Source: Legionella qingyii
GTDB lineage: Bacteria > Pseudomonadota > Gammaproteobacteria > Legionellales > Legionellaceae
Assembly (NCBI RefSeq): GCF_003184185.1
Contig: NZ_QHJG01000017.1
Location: forward strand, 1-64,000
Direction: 5' to 3'
DNA: 64,000 nt
The position numbers and the translations under genes are program-made. The notes below the pieces were generated by a model. The model was not told where the DNA came from, did no database searches, and worked only from the letters and a program-made list of their open reading frames with translations. Each line of letters begins with the position of its first letter. Positions within the stretch are counted from its first letter, which is position 1. Positions 8,979 through 17,854 of this stretch are shown piece after piece.

Positions 8979-11900
8979 TTAACCCATCCCCGCATTTTCA
9001 TTTATGTGTTTAACTAAATCAATCAACCGTCTACTCGTTTTATCATCAAATACCCCTGCTATCCCCAAATTATGAATATTCGTAAATGGCGTTTCAAATA
9101 ATACCTTAGGCTCCATGGTGCCATTCTGTACAAGAAATTCAATGACCTCATTGAGGAAGGCTATTTGATCAGGCTCTAATGGCACTTTTGATAGAAATTC
9201 TGCAAAGGCTTCTTTAGCTGCTTTTCGACTCAAGCCCACAACAGAGCGAACTAATACGCCTAAAGGTTTTTCACCAAAGATTTTTTGATAGTCCTCTTTT
9301 GGAATTACGCCACATTCTGAAAAAAGAATATCTTCTAGAGCGGCAATGTCAGTAGGAGTAACTGGTTCATTATTTCTTAATCGCCGAATAGTGATATGAT
9401 TTTTGTGATCATTGATAAATTTCCGCACTTTCTCTCTATAATCCTTTAAATTAGAATCGCTTTTCACCAAATCATATACTGCAGAACCTTCCCTAATTTC
9501 ATCGGCAAAATTAGTATAAACGTTGATTAGAACAGTTTCTTTATCTAAAAATCTTGTCAGATCTCGAAGGCATACTCTTACCTGCTCGAGTAAAGGCAAA
9601 GAAACATCCGCCCACCATTGTTCAGTTTGCAAATCTAATATTAACTCCATTTGATTTGCGACATTAGGAATGTTTGATTTGTCTTCTAGCCCCTTCGCTA
9701 TCTCAATGATTTGTGATTTGTATTTCTCTTGTGCTCTGCTATTTTGCAAAATAGCTATCTGAATATTCAAAATCAGTAAATCAAATCGACGGCAAAGCTC
9801 ATCATCATTGTCTATTGAAGGCAAGCCACTAAGCTTACTTCTAAGTGTATTTATGTCATCTTCTTTCAAAATATCCCATTGGTCTCGCTTGGCATATTTT
9901 TCAACATTTGCTCGTTCTTTTCGAACAATAAAATTGTCTATATTCATAGTGGTAACAACTTCATGTAGCTGATTTTTTAGAGTTCCACTAAAACTTTTAA
10001 GTGCATCATTAACAATATTTGTATTTTCTAAAGCTGTTATTAGGTCTAATCGACGATTAAATATTTTCTGCTTAACAGACTCTTGAATACTGGAATCATA
10101 CCCCTCTGGATTAGTATCAAAAAATTCCAGATTCTCACAATAATCAAAAATCACAAATTCCTTTTTATCATTTCCTGGACCGAATAAATCCTCACAGGGT
10201 CTAGTGCCACGTCCTATCATTTGCCAGAACTTTGTTCTGGAGCGAACCAGCTTGAAAAAGACTAAGTTCACAACTTCTGGAACATCAATACCGGTATCAA
10301 GCATATCCACTGAAACAACGATAAAAGGATCTTTTGTTTTAAGGCTAAACGCATCAATTAAACTTTGTGAGTATTTCACTGAATGATCAATTCGACGGCA
10401 AAACTTACCTGCCAGATGCGGATAATTTTCATCAAACTGTTGGACTATAAACTGAGCGTGTGTTTTATTTTTAGCAAAGATAATGGTTTTACCGATTTTA
10501 TCTCCGCCCTCAACTTTGATTCCATGTTCCATCAAATGCATCAGAACTTTATTGACGGTATCTTTATTAAACAACCATTGATTCAAAGCTGAAGAGCCGA
10601 TTTCTTCTTTTAGATCGCCCGTTTCCTTATCATAAAACTCCTCCTGCAATTCATACTCTTCTTGTTCTTCAATAGAAAGTTCGTTGTATTTAATTCCTTC
10701 TCTTTGGAACTTCAATGGTACCGAAATAGCGCGAGGTGGTACAAGGAAACCGTCTTTGACTGCTTGCTCTAACTCATAAGCATAAGTTGGTTGATGATTA
10801 TCAAGTTCAAACAATTGATATGTGTTTCTATCAACTTCTCCACGGGGTGTAGCCGTTAATCCAAGTAGCAGTGAGTCAAAATAATCAAAAATGGCACCAT
10901 ATTTTTGATAAACAGACCGATGCGCTTCATCGATAATGATCAAATCAAAATGGTTTACACTAAATGTTTGGCTCTGCTTTTTCTTGGTTCCGTCAATACA
11001 ATTAAGCATGGTTGGGTAGGTTGAGAATAATATTCGCGCTTCCTCTTGTTTCTTACCCAAGAGATTGGCGAGGCTGACATGAGGAAGATTTTTCTTAAAC
11101 GCTCGACTAGCTTGAGTTAATAAAGCGGTTCTGTCAGCTAAAAATAATACCTTCCTTACCCAATTAGCCCGCAATAACATATCGACCAAGGCGATGGACA
11201 AACGAGTTTTGCCCGTACCAGTTGCCATGACGATTAAACTTTTGCGTTTACGATTATCTCCAAAATGTTGCATGACGCGAGCTGCAGCTTCTATTTGGTA
11301 ATATCGACCAGCAATCTCTGTCTTAGGCTGCATCAAGTTTAACGATTGACGACTCTTACGCTGATTGATTTTCCATTGTAATTCATCTTTAGTGGCAAAG
11401 CCCTGCACTTCTCGTGGAGGATAAAAAGTATCATCCCACATCCATGTCTTATACCCATTAGAAAAATAAATAATCGGACGCTGACCATGATGCTGCTCTA
11501 AACAATTAGCATAAAGCTCCGCTTGTCGACTTCCTGTTTGTGGATCTACTTTTGTTTTTTTGGCCTCAACTAATGCAAGTGGTTTGTTATCATCGCCCCA
11601 AAGCACATAATCAACATAGCCCGTACCATCATTTTTACCGGAGACCGTAGGCATACAGTTTAAAACTTCGAATTCCTCAGCATTTTTTCCTTTCGGATCC
11701 CAACCCGCTTCTCGTAACATGACATCTATCATCAATTCTCGAGTTTGTGACTCCGTGTATTCATTGCTGCTAATCGTTTTCCTATTGGCTTTCTTAACGT
11801 CCTGAAGTAATGCTAATTGCTCTTTTATGGCGGCAAGTTCTGCCTCTGTTTGAGTTAGCTTAGCTCGAGCAGCCTCAGCTGCTTTATCTTTTGCTTCTAA

Positions 11901-12383
11901 GTCAGCTTGAATTTTTTCAATCTCATGTTTGGAAAGTTTAGGTGTATCTTCTTGCGCTTTAGGAAGATAAGTTACTTGGAATTGTTCGGGTTTTGCGCCG
12001 CCAGTAGAATAGACCCGCGCCATCCAGCCTAAGAATTGATGAAGTGCAACGGTTGCTTTTAAACCTTCTTGAGGCGAAATATTCTCGTCACCGTGTACTG
12101 CGATATTCCCTAATCGGTGAATAAATTTAATATCAAAAAACAAACCTCTTTGGATCATATTCGAAAAGCTTGGCTCATGAATCATAGAGGCTAGATTTAA
12201 TTCATAGGGTGATTTTATAGTTGAATCATTAGCAAATAACCATTTTAGCGCTAATTCTAATGTTCGGCGTGCATAGATTGCCGCGGCTCTAGGATCACGC
12301 AAAGCATAGCTTTCCACAAATTTGGCATCCTGGAGTAAGAAGTCCCAATGCTCAGATAAAAATGAAAAATTGCTCTGCTCCAT
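8979..12383 (-). CDS. hsdR: Type I restriction enzyme, HsdR subunit
   Basis: The motor and endonuclease subunit (1134 aa). A DUF4145-type domain occupies about residues 1-130, followed by a coiled coil (about 155-205). The PD-(D/E)XK nuclease motif is seen as GYVDYVLW with LVEAKKT near 255-275. Helicase motifs are GTGKTRLS near 390 and IIIDEAHR near 485, with LTATP following. The C-terminal third matches the EcoEI-type R-subunit extension. It would translocate DNA and cleave unmodified sites with HsdM and HsdS. It starts 13 bp after the hsdS stop. Confidence 0.95.
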   Translation of the reverse strand: MEQSNFSFLSEHWDFLLQDAKFVESYALRDPRAAAIYARRTLELALKWLFANDSTIKSPYELNLASMIHEPSFSNMIQRGLFFDIKFIHRLGNIAVHGDENISPQEGLKATVALHQFLGWMARVYSTGGAKPEQFQVTYLPKAQEDTPKLSKHEIEKIQADLEAKDKAAEAARAKLTQTEAELAAIKEQLALLQDVKKANRKTISSNEYTESQTRELMIDVMLREAGWDPKGKNAEEFEVLNCMPTVSGKNDGTGYVDYVLWGDDNKPLALVEAKKTKVDPQTGSRQAELYANCLEQHHGQRPIIYFSNGYKTWMWDDTFYPPREVQGFATKDELQWKINQRKSRQSLNLMQPKTEIAGRYYQIEAAARVMQHFGDNRKRKSLIVMATGTGKTRLSIALVDMLLRANWVRKVLFLADRTALLTQASRAFKKNLPHVSLANLLGKKQEEARILFSTYPTMLNCIDGTKKKQSQTFSVNHFDLIIIDEAHRSVYQKYGAIFDYFDSLLLGLTATPRGEVDRNTYQLFELDNHQPTYAYELEQAVKDGFLVPPRAISVPLKFQREGIKYNELSIEEQEEYELQEEFYDKETGDLKEEIGSSALNQWLFNKDTVNKVLMHLMEHGIKVEGGDKIGKTIIFAKNKTHAQFIVQQFDENYPHLAGKFCRRIDHSVKYSQSLIDAFSLKTKDPFIVVSVDMLDTGIDVPEVVNLVFFKLVRSRTKFWQMIGRGTRPCEDLFGPGNDKKEFVIFDYCENLEFFDTNPEGYDSSIQESVKQKIFNRRLDLITALENTNIVNDALKSFSGTLKNQLHEVVTTMNIDNFIVRKERANVEKYAKRDQWDILKEDDINTLRSKLSGLPSIDNDDELCRRFDLLILNIQIAILQNSRAQEKYKSQIIEIAKGLEDKSNIPNVANQMELILDLQTEQWWADVSLPLLEQVRVCLRDLTRFLDKETVLINVYTNFADEIREGSAVYDLVKSDSNLKDYREKVRKFINDHKNHITIRRLRNNEPVTPTDIAALEDILFSECGVIPKEDYQKIFGEKPLGVLVRSVVGLSRKAAKEAFAEFLSKVPLEPDQIAFLNEVIEFLVQNGTMEPKVLFETPFTNIHNLGIAGVFDDKTSRRLIDLVKHINENAGMG

Positions 12384-12396
12384 CCTATTGTATCCT

Positions 12397-13566
12397 TTAT
12401 GCTAATTCTGTTTCTGATTGTTTGCTTAATTCACCTCTAAATGCTTTTTGCGTTAATGCATTAAAAAGCTTATCTAATTCATTATATGCCAGGTTATCTT
12501 TCTGTAATTTCTTTACTGCTTTTGAAAAGAACTGTGTATACTTCTTTTGTTCAACTATAGGTGGAAGTAAAATTTTAATATTAGATAGTTTAGATTTGCT
12601 AACCATCCCTTTCATACTATTAGTTGAAGCATTCTGGATTATTCCTTTATTAAATAAGAGCTGGGCATATAGAAAATAAAGCAATATTTTTTCATTGGGT
12701 ATGATTGCATTAATTTGTTGATTGAATGCAACCTCTCTATCTGTCATTGCTATATTACCTATGCAGTTTTTACTTCCTGCTATACAAGTTATTAGAATAG
12801 AGTTTTTCGGAGCACACCTACCGACCAATTTACCTTCTTTGGAAAGATACTCTTCTGCTTTTGTTAAATAGTGGAATGGGGTATTTATGTTATCTGATTT
12901 AATCCATTCAATTTCGGAGCCATAATATTGCTCTTTTTTTCTTGAGGGTGTGTTTCCTGTTATTATTTTTCCTATATCTGAAATATTGACCAACTTAAAT
13001 CCTTTTGAGTTTGAGACTGGATCACCAAACATATCCAAAAAAACTGAGCGTAAGAGTTGTTCGCTAAGTTCGATGGCTTGTTGGCGTTTACGTCGCACTG
13101 CATCCGCCTTATCTAAAATTGCAGCAATACGTTTTTGTTCCTTTAGTGCTGGTAAAGGAACTTCTAACTCTTCAATGTGTAAACGACTTATCTGTTTGAA
13201 AGTAGAGCCAGTGCCCTTTTTTTGGAGTTCATCTTTATACGATTGAAGAAAATGCCAAAGATAATTTTTATCAACTTTATCTGGTAGAGGTCTTAGTCCA
13301 GCAACTCCTCGTCCCAAACAATATTCGTCATCACTCCAATTTAAATCACCTATAGTTGCCCTTATACATAGAATTAAGTCGCCTACTTGGGATAAGCGCG
13401 TAGGTTCTACAGTATGCTTTTTAGGATTTGGAGTACTTATGCCAAAATCGCCAGCACCAGCAATTAATGGATAGCCTTCAGCAACATCATTGTATGAACT
13501 ACCTTTAGGTGCTTGCCCCATTGAAATATTACATATTTTAGATAACTTAATTTTGGGGATCATCAT
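12397..13566 (-). CDS. hsdS: Type I restriction enzyme, HsdS specificity subunit
   Basis: The DNA-recognition subunit (about 389 aa). Two target-recognition domains are separated and ended by conserved helices; the central one carries LKEQKRIAAILDKAD near residue 155, and a second IVEQKKYTQFF-type repeat lies near the C terminus. The ATG ATG at 13566/13563 is preferred over one at 13602 because AAAGGTAG precedes it. Upstream hsdM ends at 13620. The target sequence cannot be read from the protein. Such TRDs often exchange by recombination. Confidence 0.92.
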   Translation of the reverse strand: MMIPKIKLSKICNISMGQAPKGSSYNDVAEGYPLIAGAGDFGISTPNPKKHTVEPTRLSQVGDLILCIRATIGDLNWSDDEYCLGRGVAGLRPLPDKVDKNYLWHFLQSYKDELQKKGTGSTFKQISRLHIEELEVPLPALKEQKRIAAILDKADAVRRKRQQAIELSEQLLRSVFLDMFGDPVSNSKGFKLVNISDIGKIITGNTPSRKKEQYYGSEIEWIKSDNINTPFHYLTKAEEYLSKEGKLVGRCAPKNSILITCIAGSKNCIGNIAMTDREVAFNQQINAIIPNEKILLYFLYAQLLFNKGIIQNASTNSMKGMVSKSKLSNIKILLPPIVEQKKYTQFFSKAVKKLQKDNLAYNELDKLFNALTQKAFRGELSKQSETELA

Positions 13567-13619
13567 ATCTACCTTTATCTGTAATATTAAAACGCACTTC
13601 ATTCAGATAGCTTGAGCAG

Positions 13620-15095
13620 TTAGGCATGTTCATATAACATTCCCCTCAATTCCTTCAAGTCCCTCTGGATATCCAACTCCAAGTCATCAAGCTTATCTAA
13701 AATAACCTGCGGCGCATCATAGGCTACTTCTTCATATTCAACTTCTTTGTAACGATTGATGGAAAGATCATATTTATTCGTCGCAATATCTTTTTTATCA
13801 ACGACGAAAGCTTTACCTTTTTTATCGAAAAAATCACCCTCACCTTCCTTGTATTGGTGATATTGTTCAATGATGTCAGGTATATCATTAGCTTGAATAG
13901 GCTCTCTCTTATCATCTAAACTAAAACCATCTGCTTTCATATCATAAAACAAGACTTTATCAGTGCCACCCGAATCAGTGCGCGTAAAAATCAATATGGC
14001 GGTAGATACCCCTGCATAAGGTTTAAATACACCAGATGGCATGGAGATAACAGCTTCTAACTTTTGTTCTTCGACTAAGGCATGTCTTAATTGTTGATGC
14101 GCCGTAGATGAGCCAAACAATACGCCATCAGGCACAATACAAGCACAACGGCCACCTAGTTTTAATTGTTTTATAAATAAACTGATAAATAGCAATTCTG
14201 TTTTTTTAGTCTTGCTTACTTGGAGCAAGTCTTTTGCAATACTTTCATGATCTAGTGATCCTTTAAAAGGTGGGTTAGCCAGAATAAGCGTATAGGCATC
14301 ACGTTTATCAGCATGGTCTTCGCTTAATGAGTCCCTATCTTCAATAATTGGATTTTCAATACCATGTAAAGTCATGTTCATGGCGCCAATGCGTAACATT
14401 GAAGAATCGAAGTCTGAGCCATGGAACATTTGATTGTTAAAGTGATCTTTGAGTTTTTTATCACGATTGATTTCTTTGTGGTGCTTTTCTAAATATTCCG
14501 CAGCAGCAACCAAAAAGCCACAAGTACCGCAAGCAGGATCACAAATAATATCCTGTGGTGTTGGCTTTGTTAACTCAACCATCAGTTTGATAATGTGTCT
14601 CGGTGTACGGAATTGTCCATTTTTACCAGCAGTCGCTATTTTGGAGAGCATGTATTCATATAGGTCACCCTTTGTATCCCTGTCATGCATGGGGATATGC
14701 TCAATCATATTCACGACTTTATCAAGCAAGGCTGGGGTTGGAATAATAAATACAGCATCAGTCATAAACTTTGTATACGAACTACCAGCACGTCCATTAA
14801 GTGCTTTAATAAAAGGAAAAACTTCATCTTTAAATACTTCAAATTTTCGTTTAGGCTCGAAATCCTTAAACCTTGACCAGCGTAAATGCTCCTGTCCCTC
14901 TTCAAAGATAGGATCTGTAATCTCTTCACCTAATAAGTGGGCTTGTGCTTCCCTTGCTGTGTGAATCTCATCTAACCTTTTAGCAAAAAGTAGATAAGTA
15001 ATTTGTTCAATAACAGATAGAGGATTTGATACACCACCTGACCAGAAAACACTCCAAATCTGATCCACTTTATTTTTGATTTCACCTGTAATCAT
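13620..15095 (-). CDS. hsdM: Type I restriction enzyme, HsdM methyltransferase
   Basis: An N6-adenine methyltransferase (491 aa). The SAM-binding motif I is DPACGTCGFL near residue 188, with Cys in place of the more common Gly, and the catalytic motif IV is LANPPF near 275. An HsdM_N helical domain precedes them. With HsdS it forms the modification enzyme protecting host DNA. It leads the hsdM-hsdS-hsdR-rloC-sbcD-sbcC series, with a small HTH gene just upstream on the same strand. Confidence 0.95.
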   Translation of the reverse strand: MITGEIKNKVDQIWSVFWSGGVSNPLSVIEQITYLLFAKRLDEIHTAREAQAHLLGEEITDPIFEEGQEHLRWSRFKDFEPKRKFEVFKDEVFPFIKALNGRAGSSYTKFMTDAVFIIPTPALLDKVVNMIEHIPMHDRDTKGDLYEYMLSKIATAGKNGQFRTPRHIIKLMVELTKPTPQDIICDPACGTCGFLVAAAEYLEKHHKEINRDKKLKDHFNNQMFHGSDFDSSMLRIGAMNMTLHGIENPIIEDRDSLSEDHADKRDAYTLILANPPFKGSLDHESIAKDLLQVSKTKKTELLFISLFIKQLKLGGRCACIVPDGVLFGSSTAHQQLRHALVEEQKLEAVISMPSGVFKPYAGVSTAILIFTRTDSGGTDKVLFYDMKADGFSLDDKREPIQANDIPDIIEQYHQYKEGEGDFFDKKGKAFVVDKKDIATNKYDLSINRYKEVEYEEVAYDAPQVILDKLDDLELDIQRDLKELRGMLYEHA

Positions 15096-15142
15096 TTGAT
15101 TCTCTTATTAAAATTCTGCTTATTCCATATTTAACTTTGTTG

Positions 15143-15340
15143 TTATTTAGCTTTTTGCTCTTGGTTTTTAATCCATTGATCAATTTCGCTTTTACGAAAA
15201 CGCCATGCAGCCCCTACTTTGAAGCCTGGTATTTTACCTTCCGAAGCAAACCTATAAGCAGTTTTTTCAGCTATTTTCAGATAGTTAGCCAAATCCTTAA
15301 TAAGCATTATGTCGTTGTCAGTCATAGGAACATAACCCAT
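15143..15340 (-). CDS. Small HTH protein, excisionase/MerR-like fold
   Basis: A 65-aa protein with a winged HTH of the excisionase-type HTH_17 family: LIKDLANYLKIAEKTAYRF followed by GKIPGFKVGAAWRFRKSEI. It lies 47 bp upstream of hsdM on the same strand, so it may control the restriction operon. Alternatively it could serve recombination. The start is uncertain; Met6 and Met12 are alternatives and no strong RBS is seen. A perfect tandem 10-bp repeat lies just upstream (15353-15372). Confidence 0.82.
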   Translation of the reverse strand: MGYVPMTDNDIMLIKDLANYLKIAEKTAYRFASEGKIPGFKVGAAWRFRKSEIDQWIKNQEQKAK

Positions 15341-15352
15341 TTATATGGAATT

Positions 15353-15372
15353 TAGTTGAAAATAGTTGAAAA
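15353..15372. repeat. Perfect tandem 10-bp repeat upstream of HTH gene
   Basis: TAGTTGAAAA occurs twice head to tail, one helical turn apart, 13 bp upstream of the HTH gene start. This geometry suits a small winged-HTH regulator binding two half-sites. It could be an operator for the restriction operon; binding is inferred only. Confidence 0.45.
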
Positions 15373-15513
15373 TACGGGGGATTTCAAGCTGTTTTTTTAC
15401 CTCTACTTCTGCTGGTAGAGAAAAAATATTCTTAATAGATAGACTTACATTTTTTATTAGAAAAAAGACGTTCTAAGAATATGTGAGCTATGATGATAGG
15501 TATATTAAGTTAA

Positions 15514-16188
15514 TTAGTATGAACGAATTTTTTGGATCACTTTACCAACAATATCTATTTCAAGACCATCAGCCACTTTAATATTTGGCCAATTATCATT
15601 TAACGTCAGAAGTTCGAATTCAGGTGAGGTAAAAGACAATTTCTTGTATTGGCAAACGATGACTTCTGATTTATTAGCTACTTTAACTACAACATAATCC
15701 CCTGGTTTTGGTGAGATCAAAGTATCTATTATTAGTACATCATTCACTCTAATTTCAGGGAGCATACTTTCATCTGTCATTTTCAGCGCGAATGCTTCCT
15801 TACTTAATTCTGGCAATAGCTTTATGCTAACAGAAATAAAAACCACATCATTAGATAACTCACAGTCAGAATCAGCATTGATATACATTTTTGCATCACA
15901 AGCCTGACGCGAATCCAATAGCGGAATCAAATGACTAGGGCTTTGTGTTTTTTTAATTTGCATCTCATCTGACAAGCACATTAAAAAAGCTGGCGAAACA
16001 TCCAATGCATGTGCCAGCTGTTTGATTTCTTCTGGGCCAGGTGCGCGCGTTCCTTGTTCCCAATTGGTTAAGCGGGTTTGTTTAAGACCACCAGCAAGGT
16101 CACCAAGCTCTTTTAGTGTCAAGCCTTTTGCCTTTCGAGCCTCGAGAAGGCGTCTGCCAATTTCTTTTTTAATGTTTAGCTCAGCCAA
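15514..16188 (-). CDS. lvrR: LvrR-like XRE/S24 repressor
   Basis: A 224-aa lambda CI/C2-type repressor. The N-terminal HTH spans about 10-65. The C-terminal S24 peptidase domain has Ser141 (DESMLP) and a candidate general base Lys182 (YKKL). The usual Ala-Gly cleavage pair appears as Ala96-Cys97. It is divergent from lvrA across a 155-bp region with two perfect dyads. It would silence the lvr/trb operon and release it on DNA damage. In Legionella ICEs this position is lvrR. Confidence 0.87.
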   Translation of the reverse strand: MAELNIKKEIGRRLLEARKAKGLTLKELGDLAGGLKQTRLTNWEQGTRAPGPEEIKQLAHALDVSPAFLMCLSDEMQIKKTQSPSHLIPLLDSRQACDAKMYINADSDCELSNDVVFISVSIKLLPELSKEAFALKMTDESMLPEIRVNDVLIIDTLISPKPGDYVVVKVANKSEVIVCQYKKLSFTSPEFELLTLNDNWPNIKVADGLEIDIVGKVIQKIRSY

Positions 16189-16222
16189 ATTCGCCTCATA
16201 AAAATAAGTTCAATCATTGATT

Positions 16223-16239
16223 TATCACGTAATGTGATA
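16223..16239. promoter_or_regulatory. Operator dyad 1 of the lvrR/lvrA region
   Basis: TATCAC-GTAAT-GTGATA is a perfect 6-5-6 inverted repeat 34 bp upstream of the lvrR start. It shares the ATCAC half-site with the dyad at 16255-16269 and with a degenerate copy at 16296-16312. The likely ligand is the adjacent S24 repressor (inferred). Confidence 0.65.
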
Positions 16240-16254
16240 TATATTCTCTTTAAA

Positions 16255-16269
16255 ATCACTAATAGTGAT
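16255..16269. promoter_or_regulatory. Operator dyad 2 of the lvrR/lvrA region
   Basis: ATCACTA-A-TAGTGAT is a perfect inverted repeat centred about 31 bp (three helical turns) from dyad 1. A third half-site, TATCACATTATGAAAAT, follows at 16296-16312 close to lvrA. Three spaced sites between divergent genes resemble a lambda-type operator set able to control both promoters. Confidence 0.65.
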
Positions 16270-16343
16270 ATTTTTAAGTGTATTTTCATAAAGATTATCA
16301 CATTATGAAAATAAAAACGAGGATTTAACAGGGATATACACCC

Positions 16344-17231
16344 ATGATGGATTTCGTCATTAATAGTGATGAGTTGGCGGCAATGAGTGGTTTACCTCAT
16401 ATCCAGCAGCTGGCTTACCTTAGAGGAATAAGACCGTATATGGATGTGAAAACAGGAATAACAGGTATCAAGCGGCGAGTTAGTTATCAGTCGATATCTG
16501 AGCAGCTTTATATCGAGCCACATCAAGGAATTAAAAGTCAAAATTTTTCACGAGATCAAGTGCGTCGTGCAATTTCAGGTTTGGTACGTGCGGGCATTAT
16601 TGAGATTCAATCTGAAGGCATGCAACTCATTTTAAAATGTCTCTTAGCTTCAAAGCATTATTCTGTCCAAAATAAAGCCGCCATAAACCCACCACAGAAA
16701 GCCACCACAAACCCGCACGAGATAGCCCTTGTAAATACTGAATTTTCTGAGGATACAGATATAAAAGCCGACATAGACGAACCCCAAAAAGCCGCCACAC
16801 CTCTTATAAAAGAAAATAATTATATTTATTTATTACGCCAATTCGACAATTTCTGGCTTATGTACCCCGAAAAAAAGTCACGTGATCGTGCTTTTGAAAT
16901 TTTCCAACAAATCAATCCCGATGAGCATTTACTGCAAACCATGTTGCAAGCACTCGATAGCCAAATCAAAGCCCATAAAGCAAAAGAAGCGCATGGTGAG
17001 TGGGTCCCTGCCTGGAAATTTCCAGCGAATTGGTTGTCACAAAAATGTTGGGAAGATGAAGTCACAATCGAATTAAAGCAGGAGAAAAGGAATGAGAAGC
17101 ATCGCGCAAGTACTGGAACAGCCCATGACCCCTTCTGGAACGAAGACACAGAAGACTCAGCAAGCTCCGCAGAGGATGAATACCAGCAAACCAATGTCGT
17201 CAGCTTGCAATGGTACCGACAAGCGGATTGA
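16344..17231 (+). CDS. lvrA: LvrA, replication-initiator-like (lambda O/DnaT-like)
   Basis: A 295-aa first gene of the ICE operon, by position and content lvrA of Legionella ICEs. Residues about 40-100 look like a winged helix (SYQSISEQL through FSRDQVRRAISGLVRAGIIEI). A polar linker follows, then a second domain from about 165 (FDNFWLMYPEKKSRDRAFEIF ending in PANWL) that resembles the C-terminal part of phage replication proteins such as lambda O and DnaT. ATG at 16344 or 16347. Its last 140 bp overlap lvrB in another frame. The replication role is inferred; the family is usually called regulatory. Confidence 0.75.
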   Translation: MMDFVINSDELAAMSGLPHIQQLAYLRGIRPYMDVKTGITGIKRRVSYQSISEQLYIEPHQGIKSQNFSRDQVRRAISGLVRAGIIEIQSEGMQLILKCLLASKHYSVQNKAAINPPQKATTNPHEIALVNTEFSEDTDIKADIDEPQKAATPLIKENNYIYLLRQFDNFWLMYPEKKSRDRAFEIFQQINPDEHLLQTMLQALDSQIKAHKAKEAHGEWVPAWKFPANWLSQKCWEDEVTIELKQEKRNEKHRASTGTAHDPFWNEDTEDSASSAEDEYQQTNVVSLQWYRQAD

Positions 17232-17544
17232 GAACTTGTTTACCCGCTTTGCGGTCTTTTATGGGCATTTGTGGCGCAGTCAGTTTAAGAGCGATGGATT
17301 TTTGGAGTTTGCTAAAAAAGAGTGGTCGGAAGGATTGGAGCAATTTAGCGATGAGGTTTTGAATCAGGCCATTTTAGCTTGTCGGGATCATTGTGACATG
17401 CCGCCGAGTCTGCCGCAGATGATTGGTTGTTGTCGTGACATCAAACGGCGGAATACTTTTTATGTCGCAGGTGAAGCACATCAACCAGCAAGCCAAGCTG
17501 TGGTTGAAGAGAATATCCGGCAATGCAAAAGCCTACTTACTTAA
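17092..17544 (+). CDS. lvrB: LvrB, lambda P-like helicase-loader-like protein
   Basis: A 150-aa protein. AGGAG seven bases before the ATG supports this start, so the first 140 bp really overlap lvrA in a different frame. From residue about 45 the pattern (IENLFTRFAVFYGHLW, then MPPSLPQMIGCCRDIK) is reminiscent of lambda P, which ends its core with a PSPGQFVAWCRE-like motif. It would pair with LvrA as an initiator/loader. In Legionella this position is lvrB. Function is inferred from weak resemblance. Confidence 0.7.
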   Translation: MRSIAQVLEQPMTPSGTKTQKTQQAPQRMNTSKPMSSACNGTDKRIENLFTRFAVFYGHLWRSQFKSDGFLEFAKKEWSEGLEQFSDEVLNQAILACRDHCDMPPSLPQMIGCCRDIKRRNTFYVAGEAHQPASQAVVEENIRQCKSLLT

Positions 17545-17564
17545 ATAAAAAGAGGAGAAGCACT

Positions 17565-17825
17565 ATGTTACTTTTAACAAGAAAAGTCGGGGAATCCGTG
17601 GTTATCGGTGAAGATATTTACTGCACGGTCCTTGGATACCAGCATGGAGAAATTTGTCTTGCTTTTGATGCCCCCAAATCCCTCCCAATTCATCGAGAAG
17701 AAATTCAACGCAGAATTAACCGAGATCGTCAAAAGGATGAATGGTATCGCGAACCTGTACCTAATCAAGAAAGCGTTGTAGATCGCTTAATCAATAAATT
17801 TAAACACGAGATGAGTCCAGCATAG
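17565..17825 (+). CDS. lvrC: CsrA-like RNA-binding regulator (LvrC/CsrT)
   Basis: An 86-aa CsrA paralogue. It starts MLLLTRKVGE and keeps the C-terminal RNA-binding signature PIHREEIQRRI with the key Arg. AAAGAGGAG upstream fixes the start at 17565 rather than an in-frame ATG at 17523. The C-terminal tail is longer than in housekeeping CsrA. ICE-borne csrA-like genes (csrT/lvrC) are known in Legionella and are thought to act on ICE and host gene expression. It sits between lvrB and trbB in one operon. Confidence 0.92.
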   Translation: MLLLTRKVGESVVIGEDIYCTVLGYQHGEICLAFDAPKSLPIHREEIQRRINRDRQKDEWYREPVPNQESVVDRLINKFKHEMSPA

Positions 17826-17854
17826 AACCATCAACAATAACATGAGGTTACTCA

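Noticed and set aside
14449..14964. Antisense frame of 171 codons within hsdM
   Set aside because: It covers conserved HsdM motif regions on the opposite strand and has no RBS.
15397..15427. Short hairpin CTCTAC...GTAGAG as a terminator for lvrR or hsdM
   Set aside because: The stem is six base pairs and no T tract follows on the needed strand.
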